From Inia geoffrensis (lineage: Eukaryota > Chordata > Mammalia > Artiodactyla > Iniidae), in assembly GCA_036417435.1 (NCBI GenBank), contig JAZAQT010000402.1, positions 116,001 to 180,000 on the forward strand: 64,000 nt of DNA, read 5' to 3'. The notes under the pieces were generated by a model that was given only the letters and a program-made list of their open reading frames with translations, had not been told where the DNA came from and made no database searches. Positions within the stretch are counted from its first letter, which is position 1. Each line of letters begins with the position of its first letter. Of this stretch, positions 47,798 to 59,093 are shown piece after piece. A program made the position numbers and the translations under genes.

Positions 47798-49304
47798 CAG
47801 ATTACCTAGCCCAGGATATTTCTTGAGGGCAGGGTTGTGTCTGCAAAGCCGCAGGTCGTAGGCCTTGTGGATTATAGGTGTCCTTCAGCACAGTGGGTAA
47901 GGTTGTTACGGCAGTGTGCCACGAGGCGGCAGCACTACTCCTTGTCCTCTCTGGTAACGTGTGGAAAGAAAGCCTTAGCAGGGGTCCCGGTGTTGGATTG
48001 GAAATGGGGAGTCGACCGTGGCTAAACACACACCCCTGGGCTTTTGTAGGCTCACCTCCTGCCCCTTAATCTGCACTGCCCCACCGCAGTCATATCACAA
48101 GCCTTGCAAGTGGGCTACTCAAAGGGTACCGTGGTTCGCAGGTGGGGCGACTCTAATGAAGTGGGCTGGAGGTGGGAACTTACCTAGCAGGAGCTATGGC
48201 GATCCGGTTTCTTCACAGCCCTTCCCTCTCAGCTGTCCCACCATCATTTGGGTGCACCAGGCTGTGCTTACCTGTAGGAGGGCCATGTTGGATTGGGAGA
48301 TTGTGGGACCACGCAGGGGAGAACAGTAGCAGCAACCTCCAGCTGTGGGACACAGGCCTGCTGAGGCTCCAGTGGTCTGAAACCAGCCGACGTCACAGAG
48401 GCCTGAGGTAAGAAAGTGCGCATTTCTTAACCCCTTACTTGCCTTGTCATTGTACATTACTTTTCCCTTTCAGCCTCGTTCATATACAATGTTGCGTCTG
48501 TTTGAGTTCTACAGCCACTTCATTCAATTACAGACGGAGCTGTACCCTTAGGGTTTCGGATTCTTTGCACTCTTCGTTTATTGAGGAATGTTTTGTCGTG
48601 TTACGTGTGCTTTCCGGTGGATCGTCCTTGATGAGCACTTTTTGATACGTTAAGCGTTTTTCTGTGAATCCCGACCTTCTACTTCACCCTTCCCCGGTCT
48701 CCAATTTCCGCCTCAGGGAACTCCAGGCTTTTCCGCCTCAGGGAACTCCAGGCTTCTTTCTTCCCTTTGTGAACCTGTGTTTCCTTTGTGTACTAGCTTC
48801 CTTAGTATCCGTATTTAGATGGCAGACAAAAGTGTGATATCCTGTGATATGTGTCTTGCTGCCTCTAATTGACCAGAATTAGTGAGATCATCTACTGCTC
48901 CACCCATGCTGCTGCAAAGAGTATGGGTTCATTTTGTTCTGTGGCTGAGTGGTATTCGAGGGTGTGTAGGTAGCAGAACATTTTTCTCCATTCACCCCTC
49001 GCTCCCCATTCCGTTTGTTTCTGTGTCTTGGCTGCGGTCATGGGAGCCGCAGTGATAGTTGGGGTGCAAGTGCTTCCTTCCACTGAATCTAGTCTCTGGT
49101 TATACGACATGCAGCGGGGTTGCCGAATATCATGGTACTTGCAGTGTTTAGTTTGGTAAGGGATGTTCCTACTGAACCTCATACTGGCTGTTAGCTACCT
49201 ACAATCCCACCAACAGCAATAGCTGGCTTCAGTTTGTGGCATGCCCTCTTGAGCACTTAAAATTTTAGGGTTTGAGATGACTGCAGCCAGAGAACACGTC
49301 GTCC
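47798..49304 (+). repeat. Diverged edge monomer of the plus-oriented array
   Basis: An S-type start switches at about 48430 to L-like sequence and then to variants not seen in inner monomers (ccgaccttctacttcaccc, gtactagcttccttagtatcc, tgggagccgcagtgatag). These variants are shared instead with the inverted monomers to the right, which suggests they are older, less homogenised forms. It is cut off at about 49304, before the next landmark. Confidence 0.8.
48706..48755 (+). repeat. 25-bp direct duplication
   Basis: The 25-bp sequence beginning ttccgcctcagggaactcc occurs twice in direct succession (48706-48730 and 48731-48755). I did not see this duplication in any other monomer, so it is a private slippage event in the edge copy. 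Confidence 0.9.
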
Positions 49305-49315
49305 AGTAAACAGGG
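49295..49315. other. Satellite inversion junction
   Basis: On the left the monomer reads agaacacgtcgtcca where inner monomers continue ctcgtctagctttc. From about 49305 the sequence is the reverse complement of a different part of the unit (gggaaacacaagtacacaaag, then ggaagaaagaagactgg). The two arms are not mirror images at the break, because they enter the monomer at different points, so this is a rearrangement junction and not a perfect hairpin. Confidence 0.85.
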
Positions 49316-52300
49316 GAAACACAAGTACACAAAGGGAAGAAAGAAGACTGGAGTTCCCTGAGGGGGATATTTGAGATAGAGGAAGGGTGAAGTAGCATGT
49401 ACAGATTCACAGAAACACGCTTAACGTATCCTAAAGTGCTCATCAAGGGCGACACACCGGAAAGCACAGGGAAGGCTACAAAACATTCCGCGATAAAGTA
49501 ACAGGGCAAGAATCTGAAACCCTACAGGTACAGCTACGTTTAAACTTGCTTCAAGTGGCTGTAGAACTCAAAGAGACGCAACGTTGTATATAAACTATGC
49601 TAAAAGAGAAAACAACTGTTCAATGACAAGGCAAGTAAGTGGTTAAGAAATGCCCACTTTCTTACTTCAGGCCAACGTGACGTCGGCTAGCAACAGAACT
49701 GTGGTGCCTCAGGAGGCCTGTGTCCCGCGACTGTAGGATGCTGCTGCTGTTCTCCCGTGCGTGGTACCACAATCTCCCGACCCAAAATGGCCCTCCTACA
49801 GGTAAGCACAGCCTGGAATGTCCAAATGATGGTGGAACAGCTGAGAGGGAAGGGCTGTGAAGAAACCGGATCTCCACAGCTCCTGCTAGGCAGGTTCCCA
49901 CCTCCAGACCTCTTCATTAGAGTCACCCACCTGCGAAACACGGCACCCTCCAAATAGACCACTTGCAAGGCTTGCAAAACGCCTGTGGTGGTGCAGTGCA
50001 GGTTAAGGGGCAGGAGGTGGGCCTACACAAGCCCAGGGGTGTGTGTTTAGCCACGTTCGACTCCCCATTTCCAATCCAACACCGGGATCCCGGCTAAAGT
50101 TTTATTTCCCCAAGTTACAAGAGACCACCCAGAGTAGTGCTGTCGCCTTGTGGCACACTGCCGTAACAACCTTACCAACTGTGCTGAAAGGCACCTACTG
50201 TTCACAAGGCCTAGAGCTTGCCACTTTGCAGACACAACCCTGCCCTCAAGAAATATCCTGGGCTAGGTAATCTGAAACGAATTCAAATCAGGCCCGATCC
50301 TGAGGCAGGAACCTCTCGGGAACTCAGTGGTACTCACCCGCATTTTAGAAAAGAGCACATTCAAAAGAACATATGCTCAGGATCTGTCATGATTAGAGAG
50401 TGCAAAGAAAGCTAGACGAGGTGTTCCCTAGCTGCAGTCCTCTCAAACGCTAAAAGTGTAAGTGCTCAAGAAGGCATGCCAAAAGAGAAGCCAGCTATGG
50501 CTGTTGGTGGGATTGTAAATCGCTAACAGCCGGTATGAGGAACAGTAGGCATATTCCTTACCAAATTAAACACTGGAGGTACCACGAGATTCGGCAACCC
50601 CGCTGCAGGTCAGATAACCAGAGACTAGCATCATTGGAAGGAAGCACTTGCACCCCAGCGGTACTTGTGTTTCCCATGACTGCAGCCAAGACATAGAAAT
50701 GGACGGAACGGGGAGCGAGGGGTGACTGGAGAAAGAAGTTTTGCTACCTACACACCCTCGACTACCACTCCATCACGGAACAAAATGAACCCATACTCTT
50801 TGCAGCAGCATGGGTGGAGCAGTAGATGATCTCAGTAATCCCGGTCAATTAGAGGCAGCAAGACACATATCCCAGGATATCACACTTTTGTCTGCCGTCT
50901 AAATACGGATACTGAGGAAGCTAGTACACAAAGGAAACACAGGTTCACAAAGGGAAGAAAGAAGCCTGGAGTTCCCTGAGGGGGAAATTGGAGACCTGGG
51001 AAGGGTGAAGTAGGATGTCGGAATTCACAGAAATTCGCTTAACGTATCAAAAAGTGCTCATCAAGGCCGACTCACACGAAATCACAGGGAACGCTACAAA
51101 ACATTCCTCAGCAAACGAAGAGTGCAAAGAATCCGAAACCCTAAGGGTATAGCTACGTGTATAATTGCATCAAGTGGCTGTACAACTCAAACAGACGCAT
51201 CATTGTATATGAACTAGGCTGAAAGGGAAAAGTACTGTACAATGACAAGGCAAGTAAGGGGTTAAGAAATGCCTACTCTGCTACCCCAGGCCTCTGTTAT
51301 GTCGTTACCACAGCAACGCCCCTGCAGCCTCGGCCGGCCTGGGTCCCACGGCCGGAGCATTATGCTGCTGACGCAGCAAGGGAGGAGGACGCGGCACCTG
51401 ACAAGCGGCACCTCGGACCGCTATTGCCCATTCTCCCCTGCGTGGTACCACAATCTCCTGATCCAACGTGGTCCTAGTACAGGTAAGCAAGCCCTGCTGT
51501 ACCCAAATGAGGGTGAAGCAGCTGAGAGGGAAGAGCGGTGAAGAAACCGGATCTCCACAGCTCCTGCTAGGCAGGTTCCCACCTCCAGCCCTCTTCATTA
51601 GAGTCGCCCTACCTGCGAAGCACGGCACCCTCCGAATAGCCCATTGTAAGGCTTGCGATATGCCTGGGGTGGGGCAGTGCAAGTTAAGGGGCAGGAGGTG
51701 AGCATACACAAGCCCACGGGTGTGTGTGTAGCTACGTTCGCCTCCCCATTTTCAATCCAACACCGGGACCACCGCTAAGGCTTTCTTTCCCCAAGTTTCC
51801 AGAGACGACACGGAGTAGTGCTGCCGCCTTGTGGCACACTGCCGTAACAACCTTACCAACTGTGCTGAAAGGCACCTATCATCCACAAGGCCTAGAGCCT
51901 GCGGCTTTGCAAACACAACCCTGCCCTCAAGAAATATCGTGGGCTAGGTAATCTGAAACGAATCCAAATCAGGCCCGACTCTAAGGCAGAAACCTTTCAA
52001 GACCTCAGTGGTACTAACTCGCGTTATAGAAAACAGCACATTCAAATGAAAAGATGCTCAAGATCTGTCATGATTAGAGAGTGAAAAGAAAGCTAGACGA
52101 GGTGTTCCCTGGCTGCAGTCCTCTCAAACACTAAAATTTTAAGTGCTCAAGACGGCCTGCCACAAAGTGAAGCCAGCTATTGTTGTAGGTTGGATTGTAA
52201 ATTGGTAACAGCCGTTATGAGAATCAGTAGGCACATTCCTTAGCAAACTAAACACTGAATGTACCACGAGATTCGGTAACCCCGCTGCAGGTCGTATAAC

Positions 52301-53397
52301 CAGCGATTAGCATCATTGTAAGGAAGCACTTGCACCCCAGCAGTCCTTGTGATTCCCATGACCGCAGCCAAGACATAGAAATGGACGGGATGGGGAGCGA
52401 GGGGTGAATGGAGAGATATGTTCTGCTTCCTACACACCCTCGACTACCACTCAGCCACAGAACAAAATGAACCCATACCCTTTGCAGCAGCATGGGTGGA
52501 GCAGTAGATGATCTCAGTAATCCCGGTCAATTAGAGGCAGCAAGACACATATCCCAGGATATCACACTTTTGTCTGCTGTCTAAATACGGATACTGAGGA
52601 AGCTAGTACACAAAGGAAAAACAGGTTCACAAAGGGAAGAAAGAAGCCTGGAGTTCCCTCAGGGGGAACTTGAAGACAGGGGAAGGGTGAAGTAGGAAGT
52701 CGGGATTCACAGAAACACGCTTAATGTATGAAAAAGTGTTCATGAAGGGCGACCCATCGGAAAGCACAGGGAACCCTACAAAACTTTCCTCAATAAACGA
52801 AGAGTGCAAAGAATCCGAAACCCTAAGGGTATAGCTACGTGTATAATTGCATCAAGTGGCTGTAGAACTCAAACAGACACAACATTGTATATGAACGAGG
52901 CTAAAAGGTAAAAGTACTGTACAATGACAAGGCAAGTAAGGGGTTAAGAAATGCCTACTCTGCTACCTCAGGCCTCTGTGATGTCGTTACCACAGCAACG
53001 CTCCTGGAGCCTTGGCAGGCCTGGGTCCCACGGCCGGAGCATGCTGCTGCTGAGGCAGCAAGGGAGGAGGACGTGTCACCTGACAAGCGGCACCTCGGAC
53101 CGGTATTGCTCATTCTCTCCTGCATGGTACCACAATCTCCCGATCCAACGTGGCCCTCCTACAGTTAAGCAAATCCTGGTGCGCCCAAATCAGGGTGGAG
53201 CAGCTGAGAGGGAAGAGCGGTGAAGAAACCGGATCTCCACAGCTCCTGCTAGGCAGGTTCCCACCTCCAGCTCTCTTCATTAGAGTCGCCTCACCTGCGA
53301 ACATGGCACCCTCCGAATAGCCCACTTGCAAGGCTTGTGATATGCCTGGGGTGGGGCAGTGAAGTTTAAGGGGCAGGAGGTGAGGATACACAAGCCC
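49305..53397 (-). repeat. Inverted, diverged L1-derived satellite (about 2.5 monomers)
   Basis: The same monomer in reverse orientation. The reverse-complement landmark ends at 50274 and 51955, 1681 bp apart. The L1-derived part is now sense on the plus strand (for example about 50690-50900 and 52380-52560). The CpG-rich part lies at about 49650-50270, 51290-51955 and 52970-53397. Divergence from the inner array is much greater than between inner monomers. The array stops inside the non-L1 part at about 53397. Confidence 0.9.
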
Positions 53398-53430
53398 TTC
53401 TCTACAGAAGCAGGAGGTGAGGATACACAA
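53373..53430 (+). repeat. Direct repeat at the end of the satellite array
   Basis: gcaggaggtgaggatacac starts at 53373, as the last satellite sequence, and again at 53410, giving a 37-bp period. The second copy has L1 ORF1 sequence after it. It looks like a microduplication made when the satellite was joined to the L1 fragment. Confidence 0.75.
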
Positions 53431-53441
53431 CACTTCTCTTT

Positions 53442-54118
53442 CTTAGAAGAAATAAAGAGGAAACAAGCAATGATGAACAACACAATACATGAAATTAAAA
53501 ATAGTCTAGATGGGATCAATAGCAGAATAACTGAGCCAGAATAACTGATAAGTGACCTGGAAGATTATATAGGGGAAATAACTACAGCAGAGCAGAATAA
53601 AGAAAAAAAGTATGAAAATAAATGAGGACAGATTCAGAAACCTCTGGGACAACATTAAATGAACTTCTGGGACAACATTAAACTTCTGGGACAACATTAA
53701 ACACATTCGAATTATATGGGTTCCAGAAGAAGAAGAGAAAAAAGAAAGGGACTGAGGAAACATTTGAAGAGATTATAGTTGAAAAATTCCCTATTATAGG
53801 AAAGGAAATATGTAATCCAGTCAACGAAGCAAAGAGAGTCCCATACAGGACAAATACAAGGAGAAACACACCTAGACACATACTAATCAAATGTCAAAAA
53901 TTAAATACAAAGAAAAGATATTAAAAGCAGCAAGGGAAAAACAACAAATAACACACAAGGGAATCCCCATAAGGTTAGCAGCTGTTCTTTCAGCAGAAAC
54001 TCTGCAAGTCAGAAGGGACTGGCAGACCATATTTAAAGAGATGAAGGAGAAAAACCTACAATAAAGATTACTCTACCCATCAAGAATCTCATTCAGATTT
54101 CATGGAAAAATTAAAACC
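53442..54118 (+). pseudogene. L1 ORF1 fragment, decayed
   Basis: Translates in broken frames to a homologue of the ORF1 protein at 21517-22422. It covers roughly residues 66-276 and starts near its KQ..MNNTI and LDGINSRIT blocks. It has several stops and frameshifts and an internal triplication. No ORF2 follows; the 1.74-kb repeat begins directly after it. This is a dead internal L1 piece lying between two satellite families. Confidence 0.85.
53641..53701 (+). repeat. Triplicated 19-23 bp segment in the ORF1 fragment
   Basis: Three successive copies of c(c/t)tctgggacaacattaaa at 53641, 53664 and 53683. The intact ORF1 has this stretch once (residues LRDLWDNIK). This is slippage or template switching in a decayed copy. 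Confidence 0.88.
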
Positions 54119-55859
54119 CAAAGCTGGCTGAGCCATAAGGCTGGATACTTGGGGCTGATAGGATTGGTGAGGTTCAGTGAGCAAATGCAGACCCTTTAAA
54201 GTAATACTCGATGGTACCCATTCCATGGGACCCAGCTCTCCAGGTTTAAGAGATTCTTTCTTCAGTTAAAACATGCATGGGGAACCCAGAGGATGGTCCA
54301 CCATGTGATCATGCAAGGTTTCTAAAACGAATCTCAGTTTTCATCCCCTGGTACTCGGATTTGCCATTCCAGACGCTTTATTAACAATCTCCCCACTTGG
54401 AGAGTCAGTGCCCATGACCTCCTGTTGGGCAGAGTTTGCAATTTCTGCAGATGATGAACAGGAATAGGGAGAACCAATGGGAGACTAGCCGTAGGTGTTT
54501 GGAGGGGCACATTTAACTCTTAATTTCCCAACAGGAAGACGAATTAAGCAAAGCCTCAGCGTGCCGTGCTGGAACAAGCACAGTGCCTGATGCCATCCCG
54601 CGGGTTTCCGACCAGCTCACAAAGAATAGAGTTGAAAAAAGGAGCTCAGGGGCCCTGCATTTCACAAACCTGCAGAGTTATAAAGGACAACTATCGTCCA
54701 AAAATAGATTGAAGTAATGTTGTGAAGAGGACTTGAAAGCGAGGCACAATTGTAGGAAACATATTTCAGGAGGTAGAATGGAATTGCATTTAAATTATAG
54801 GAAAAGAGGCAGAACTTCGACAATGATGCACTTGGCCAAAAAGAGCGTAGGCGTTTTCTCCTGAATATATTCAGGAAAAAACGCATACGCCCTTTTTGGC
54901 CAACCAAGCAAGCGGGCAATGGAAATCCGCACTAAAATGAAATCTCTCTTCCACCAGTCAAAACAGACATCTGAAAAAAGTGTAAAAACCAGAAAGGCAG
55001 GACAGGCCATGGAGAACAGCCCTGTTGTTATGCTGTTGGGCGTAATGTAAAATTCGAACAGACACTCTGGAGAAGTGTATCATGTTTCCTAAAATATTTA
55101 AAAAAACAAAGCTACAGAGCCTAGGGCACTTCCCTTTATGGTCTTATAGCTTAGGAAAATTAAAATTAAAAAGAAAGCCACCCCAATATTGGGGGTTGCG
55201 CTCTTTACAAGAACCTCGACTACAGTACAATTTAAATATCCCAGAAAGAGAAAAATGGATAAAGAAGTTGTGGTACTTACATACAATGGAATGTCACTCA
55301 GGGATGAAATCAATGTCATCAGGCCCGAAGCAGCGTAATGAGTGGATTGAGGAACGGTGATTCTAAGTGAAATAAATCGCACAGAAAAAGAAACTTATCA
55401 TAAGATATCACTAATAGAGGTAATGAAGCGTGGCTACATAATGAACTGAATGACAAAACAGAACAGAGTCTCACATTTAGAAAACAATCATATGCTTGCT
55501 TAAGGGGAAAAGTGAGTTGGTGTGCTGCATAAAATCAGATTGAAATTAGCACAAATACCATTCCATAAGCCAAATATGTAATACAAAAGACCTACTCCTT
55601 GATCATCGAAATGGACTCAACAACCCATATTCAGTGCATAGGAATACACCTGAGTAGTAAGAATCTTAAAACCTATGTATTTATATGTCTTCATAAGAGA
55701 ATCAAGTATGCATAAACACAGGAGTGAAAATCAGCTAAATCACATTATAAAAATAAATTTCCAAAATAAAACACAAAGACAGTGAAGGAGAGAGAAATTC
55801 TTAAATAATTCGTTCAGGGCTTGTGATAAAACCTGGATTTCCCACACTTACACCCACAG
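54119..55859 (+). repeat. 1.74-kb L1-derived repeat, unit 1
   Basis: First of three divergent tandem copies (start marker gctgg(c/t)t(g/c)ag...ataaggctgg at about 54123). The left part (about 54119-55000) is non-L1 with the hairpin. The right part is decayed L1 in sense, covering the ORF2 end and 3'UTR. The anchor is ggataaagaag(t)tgtggtac with tacaatggaatgtcactca at about 55257-55300. Its counterpart in the intact L1 is the complement of 17770-17813. The unit is open to unit 2 with no spacer. Confidence 0.85.
54832..54903. repeat. Inverted repeat (hairpin) in 1.74-kb unit 1
   Basis: A 72-bp imperfect palindrome. The arms open with ttggccaaaaag and close with ctttttggccaa; inside them gcgtaggcgttttc pairs roughly with aaaacgcatacgc, and cctgaa with ttcagg. 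The loop is only a few bases. Confidence 0.85.
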
Positions 55860-57605
55860 CTGGTTCAGACATAAGGCTGGACACTTGGGGCTGAGAGGAT
55901 TGATGAGGTTCCGTGATTGCAGACTCTTTGAAGTAATACGGCATGATACCCATTCAAAGGGTCCCAACTCTCCACGTTCATAGAATTCTTCCTTCAGCTA
56001 AAACATGCAAGGGAAACCCAGAGGATGGTTCACCGTGTGATCAGGCAAGGTATCTAAAACTCATTTCAGTTTTTCTTCCCTGGTACTCGGGTTCGCCATT
56101 CCAGACGTTATACTAAAAATCTCTCCACTTGGGGAGTCAGTGCCTTTAACTTCCTGTTTGGCACAGTTTGCAATTACTGCAGAAGATGAACAGAAAGAGG
56201 GAGAACCAATGAGAGACTAGCTGTAGGTGTTTGGAGGGCATATTCAACTCTAATTTCCCACCAGGAAGAAAAATTTACCAAAGGTTCATCATGCGGTTCC
56301 GGAACGAGATTAGGGCTGAAACGATCCTGTGGTTTTGCGGCCAGTTCACAAGAAATCAAGTTGAAAAAAGGAGATCAGGGGCACTGCAATTACAAACCTG
56401 CAGAGTTATAAAGGACAACTATCGTCCAAAAATTTATTGAGGTATGGATGCAAAGAGGACTTGAAAGCAAGGCACAATTGCAGGAAATGGATTTCACTAG
56501 GTAGATTGGAATTGCACTCAAAGCATATGAAAAGCGGCAGAACTTCGACAATGATGCACTTGGCCAAACAGGGCATATGCGTTTTATTCTGAAAAAAATC
56601 AGGAAAAAACCCATGTGCCCTTTTTGGCCACCAAGCAAGCATGCAATTGAAATCCGCACTACAATGAAGTCTCACTTCCCACCTGTCAAAAGGGCCATCT
56701 GAAAAAAGTGTACAAACCAGAAAGGCAGGACAGGCCAAGGAGAACAGGGAGCCTTTTTATGCTGATGGGCGGTATGTAAATTGCCAACAGGCACTCTGGA
56801 GAATTGAATGGTGTTTCCTGAAACATCGAAAGAACAAAGCTACAGAGCCTAGGGCACTTCCACTAATGGCCCTATAGCTTAGGAAAATTAAAAGGAAAAA
56901 AATACAGCCAGCACAAAGTTCGGGGCTGCTCAGTTTTCAAGAACCTCATCTACGGTATAGCTTAAATATACCAGAAAGAGAAAAAAAAATGTATAAAGAA
57001 GTGGTGGTACTTACATACAATACAATATCACTCAGCAATGAAATCAATGTCATCAGGCCCATAGAAGTATAAAGAGTGGATTTAGGAACGATGATTCTAA
57101 GTGTAATAAGTCACACAGAAAAATAAAATAATCAAAAGTTATCACTAATAGAGGGAATGTAAACTTGGCTACACATGAACTGAATTACAAAACAGAACAG
57201 AGTCTCATATTTAGAGAACAAGCATACGAGTGCTTCACGGGAAAGGTGAGTTGGGGTGCTGCATACAACCAGAGATTGAAATTAGCACAGATACCATTTC
57301 ATAAGCCAAATATATAATAGACAGAACCTACTCCTTGCTCAACGAAATGGACTCAACACTCCGTATTCAACGCATAGGAATATACCTGACTAGTCAGAAT
57401 CTTAAAACCTTTGTATTTATATGCCTCCATAAGAGATTCATGTGTGTGTACAGCGGCATAAGCACAGCAGTGAAAATCAGCTAAACCCAATTATAAAAAT
57501 AAATTTCGAAAACAAAACACAAAGGCAGTGAAATCGAGAGGAATTCTTAAGTAATTCATTCAGGGCTTGTGGTGAAACCTGGATTTCCCATATCCACACC
57601 CAGAG
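55860..57605 (+). repeat. 1.74-kb L1-derived repeat, unit 2
   Basis: Aligns along its full length with unit 1 at an offset of about 1,736-1,740 bp, with many substitutions and small indels. The copies are far more diverged than monomers of the main array, so this array is old or no longer homogenised. It contains the second hairpin and the same L1 sense segment (about 56990-57480). Confidence 0.85.
56560..56630. repeat. Inverted repeat in 1.74-kb unit 2
   Basis: Counterpart of the hairpin at 54832. The outer arms ttggcca and tggcca are kept, and the inner arms (gcatatgcgttttattctga and tcaggaaaaaacccatgtgc) pair with more mismatches. Confidence 0.75.
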
Positions 57606-59093
57606 CTGGGTGAGATATAAGGCTGGACACTCGGGGCTGAGACGATTGATGAGTTTCAGTGAGCAAATACAAACGCTTTGAAGTAATATGGCATGATACC
57701 CATTCAAAAGTTCCCAACTCTCCAGGTTTAAGGGATTCTCCCTTAAGCTAAAACATGAATGGGTAACACAGTGGATGGTCCACCATGTTATCGGGATGGT
57801 ACCCAAAAGACATCTCAGTTTTCTCCCCGGGTACTAGGGTTCGCCATTCCATATGCTTTACTAACAATCTGCCCACTTAGAGTCAGTGCCTTTAATCTCC
57901 TGTTTGGCAGATTTTGCAATTTCTGCGAAGGATGGACAGGAATAGGGGGAACAAATGAGAGACTAGCTATAGCTGTTTGGACGGGCACAATTAACTCTAA
58001 CTTCCCACCAGGAAAAAATATTAACGGAAGACTCAGCGTGCCGTGCCGGAAACAGAATAGGGCCTGAAGCAATCCTGCGGTTTTGTGGCCAGCTCACAAG
58101 AAAGCGAGTTGAAAAAAGGAGCTCAGGGGCACTGAAGTTCACAAACCTGCAGCGTTATGAAGGACAACTATCGTCCAAAAATATATTGAAGTAAGGCTGC
58201 AAAGAGGACTTGAAAGTGAGGCACAATTGCAGGAAACCGTTTTCACTAGATAGATTGGCATTGCACTTAAAGCATATGAAAAGAGGCAGAACTTCGACAA
58301 TGATGCACTTGGCCAAAAAGGGCGTATGCCTTTTATTCTGAAAAAATTCAGGAAAAAACCCATGTGCCCTTTTTGGCCAACCAAGCAAGTGTGCAATGGA
58401 ACTCCGCACTACAATGAAGTCCCTCTTCCCACCGGTCAAAAGAGACATCTGAAAAAAGTGTAAAAACCAGAAAGGCAGGACAGTCCCTGGAGATCAGGTA
58501 GCCTTGTTATCCTGATGGGAGGGATGTAAATTGCCAACAGCCACTCTGGAGAAGTGAATGGTGTTTCCGGAAACATCTAAAAAACTAAGCTACAGAGCCT
58601 AGGGCACTTCCACTTATGGTCCTATAACTTCAGAAAATTAAAAGGAAAAAGATACAGCCACCCAAAAGTTTGGGGCTGCTCTGTTTACAAGAACCTCAAG
58701 TGTGATACACCTTAAATATCCCAGAAAGAGAAAAATGGATAAAGAAGTTTTGGTACTTATGTACAATGGAATATCACTGAACAATGAATTCAATATCATC
58801 AGGCCCATAGCAGCGTAATGAGTGGATTTAGGTGTGAGGATTAGAAGTGAAATAAGTCACACAGGAAAAGAAAGATCATAAGATATCACTAATAGAGGGA
58901 ATGTAAATTTGGCTACACATGAACTGAATTAAAAAACAGAACAGAGTCTCACATTTAGAAAACAAACTTATGCTTGCTTACGGGGAAAGGTGAGTTGGGG
59001 TGCTGCCTAATACCAGAGACTGAAATTAGCACAGATACCGTTCCAAATATGTAACAGACAAGACCTACTCCTTGCTGAACGAAAGAGACTCAG
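57606..59093 (+). repeat. 1.74-kb L1-derived repeat, unit 3 (truncated)
   Basis: Third copy at an offset of about 1,740 bp. It stops after about 1,488 bp inside the L1 3'UTR-derived part (at ...gaaagagactcagc), where a separate L1 3' end begins. Confidence 0.85.
58309..58380. repeat. Inverted repeat in 1.74-kb unit 3
   Basis: Outer arms ttggccaaaaaggg and ccctttttggccaa are perfectly complementary; the inner part is partly mismatched. Position in the unit is the same as in units 1 and 2. Confidence 0.85.

Larger units (their letters stand above)
25597..49304 (+). repeat. L1-derived satellite array, right part
   Basis: Continuation of the left array. Landmarks start at 26384, 28002, 29680, 31299, 32979, 34597, 36280, 37899, 39577, 41195, 42875, 44496, 46179 and 47798. 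S/L alternation (1618-1621 and 1675-1683 bp) holds to about 47.5 kb. There a chimera breaks it, leaving two S-type starts in a row (46179 and 47798). The last monomer is clearly more diverged, and the array reverses direction near 49305. Confidence 0.93.

Noticed and set aside
1..49304. Recurrent open frames of 60-143 codons in every monomer, on both strands, some almost identical across the array
   Set aside because: They overlap each other in several frames, shift at S/L chimeras, resemble no protein family and sit partly on antisense L1. Sequence homogenisation alone explains their likeness.
49305..53397. Idea that the inverted satellite forms a perfect palindrome with the plus array
   Set aside because: The arms enter the monomer at different points and are strongly diverged, so there is no continuous perfect inverted repeat at the junction.
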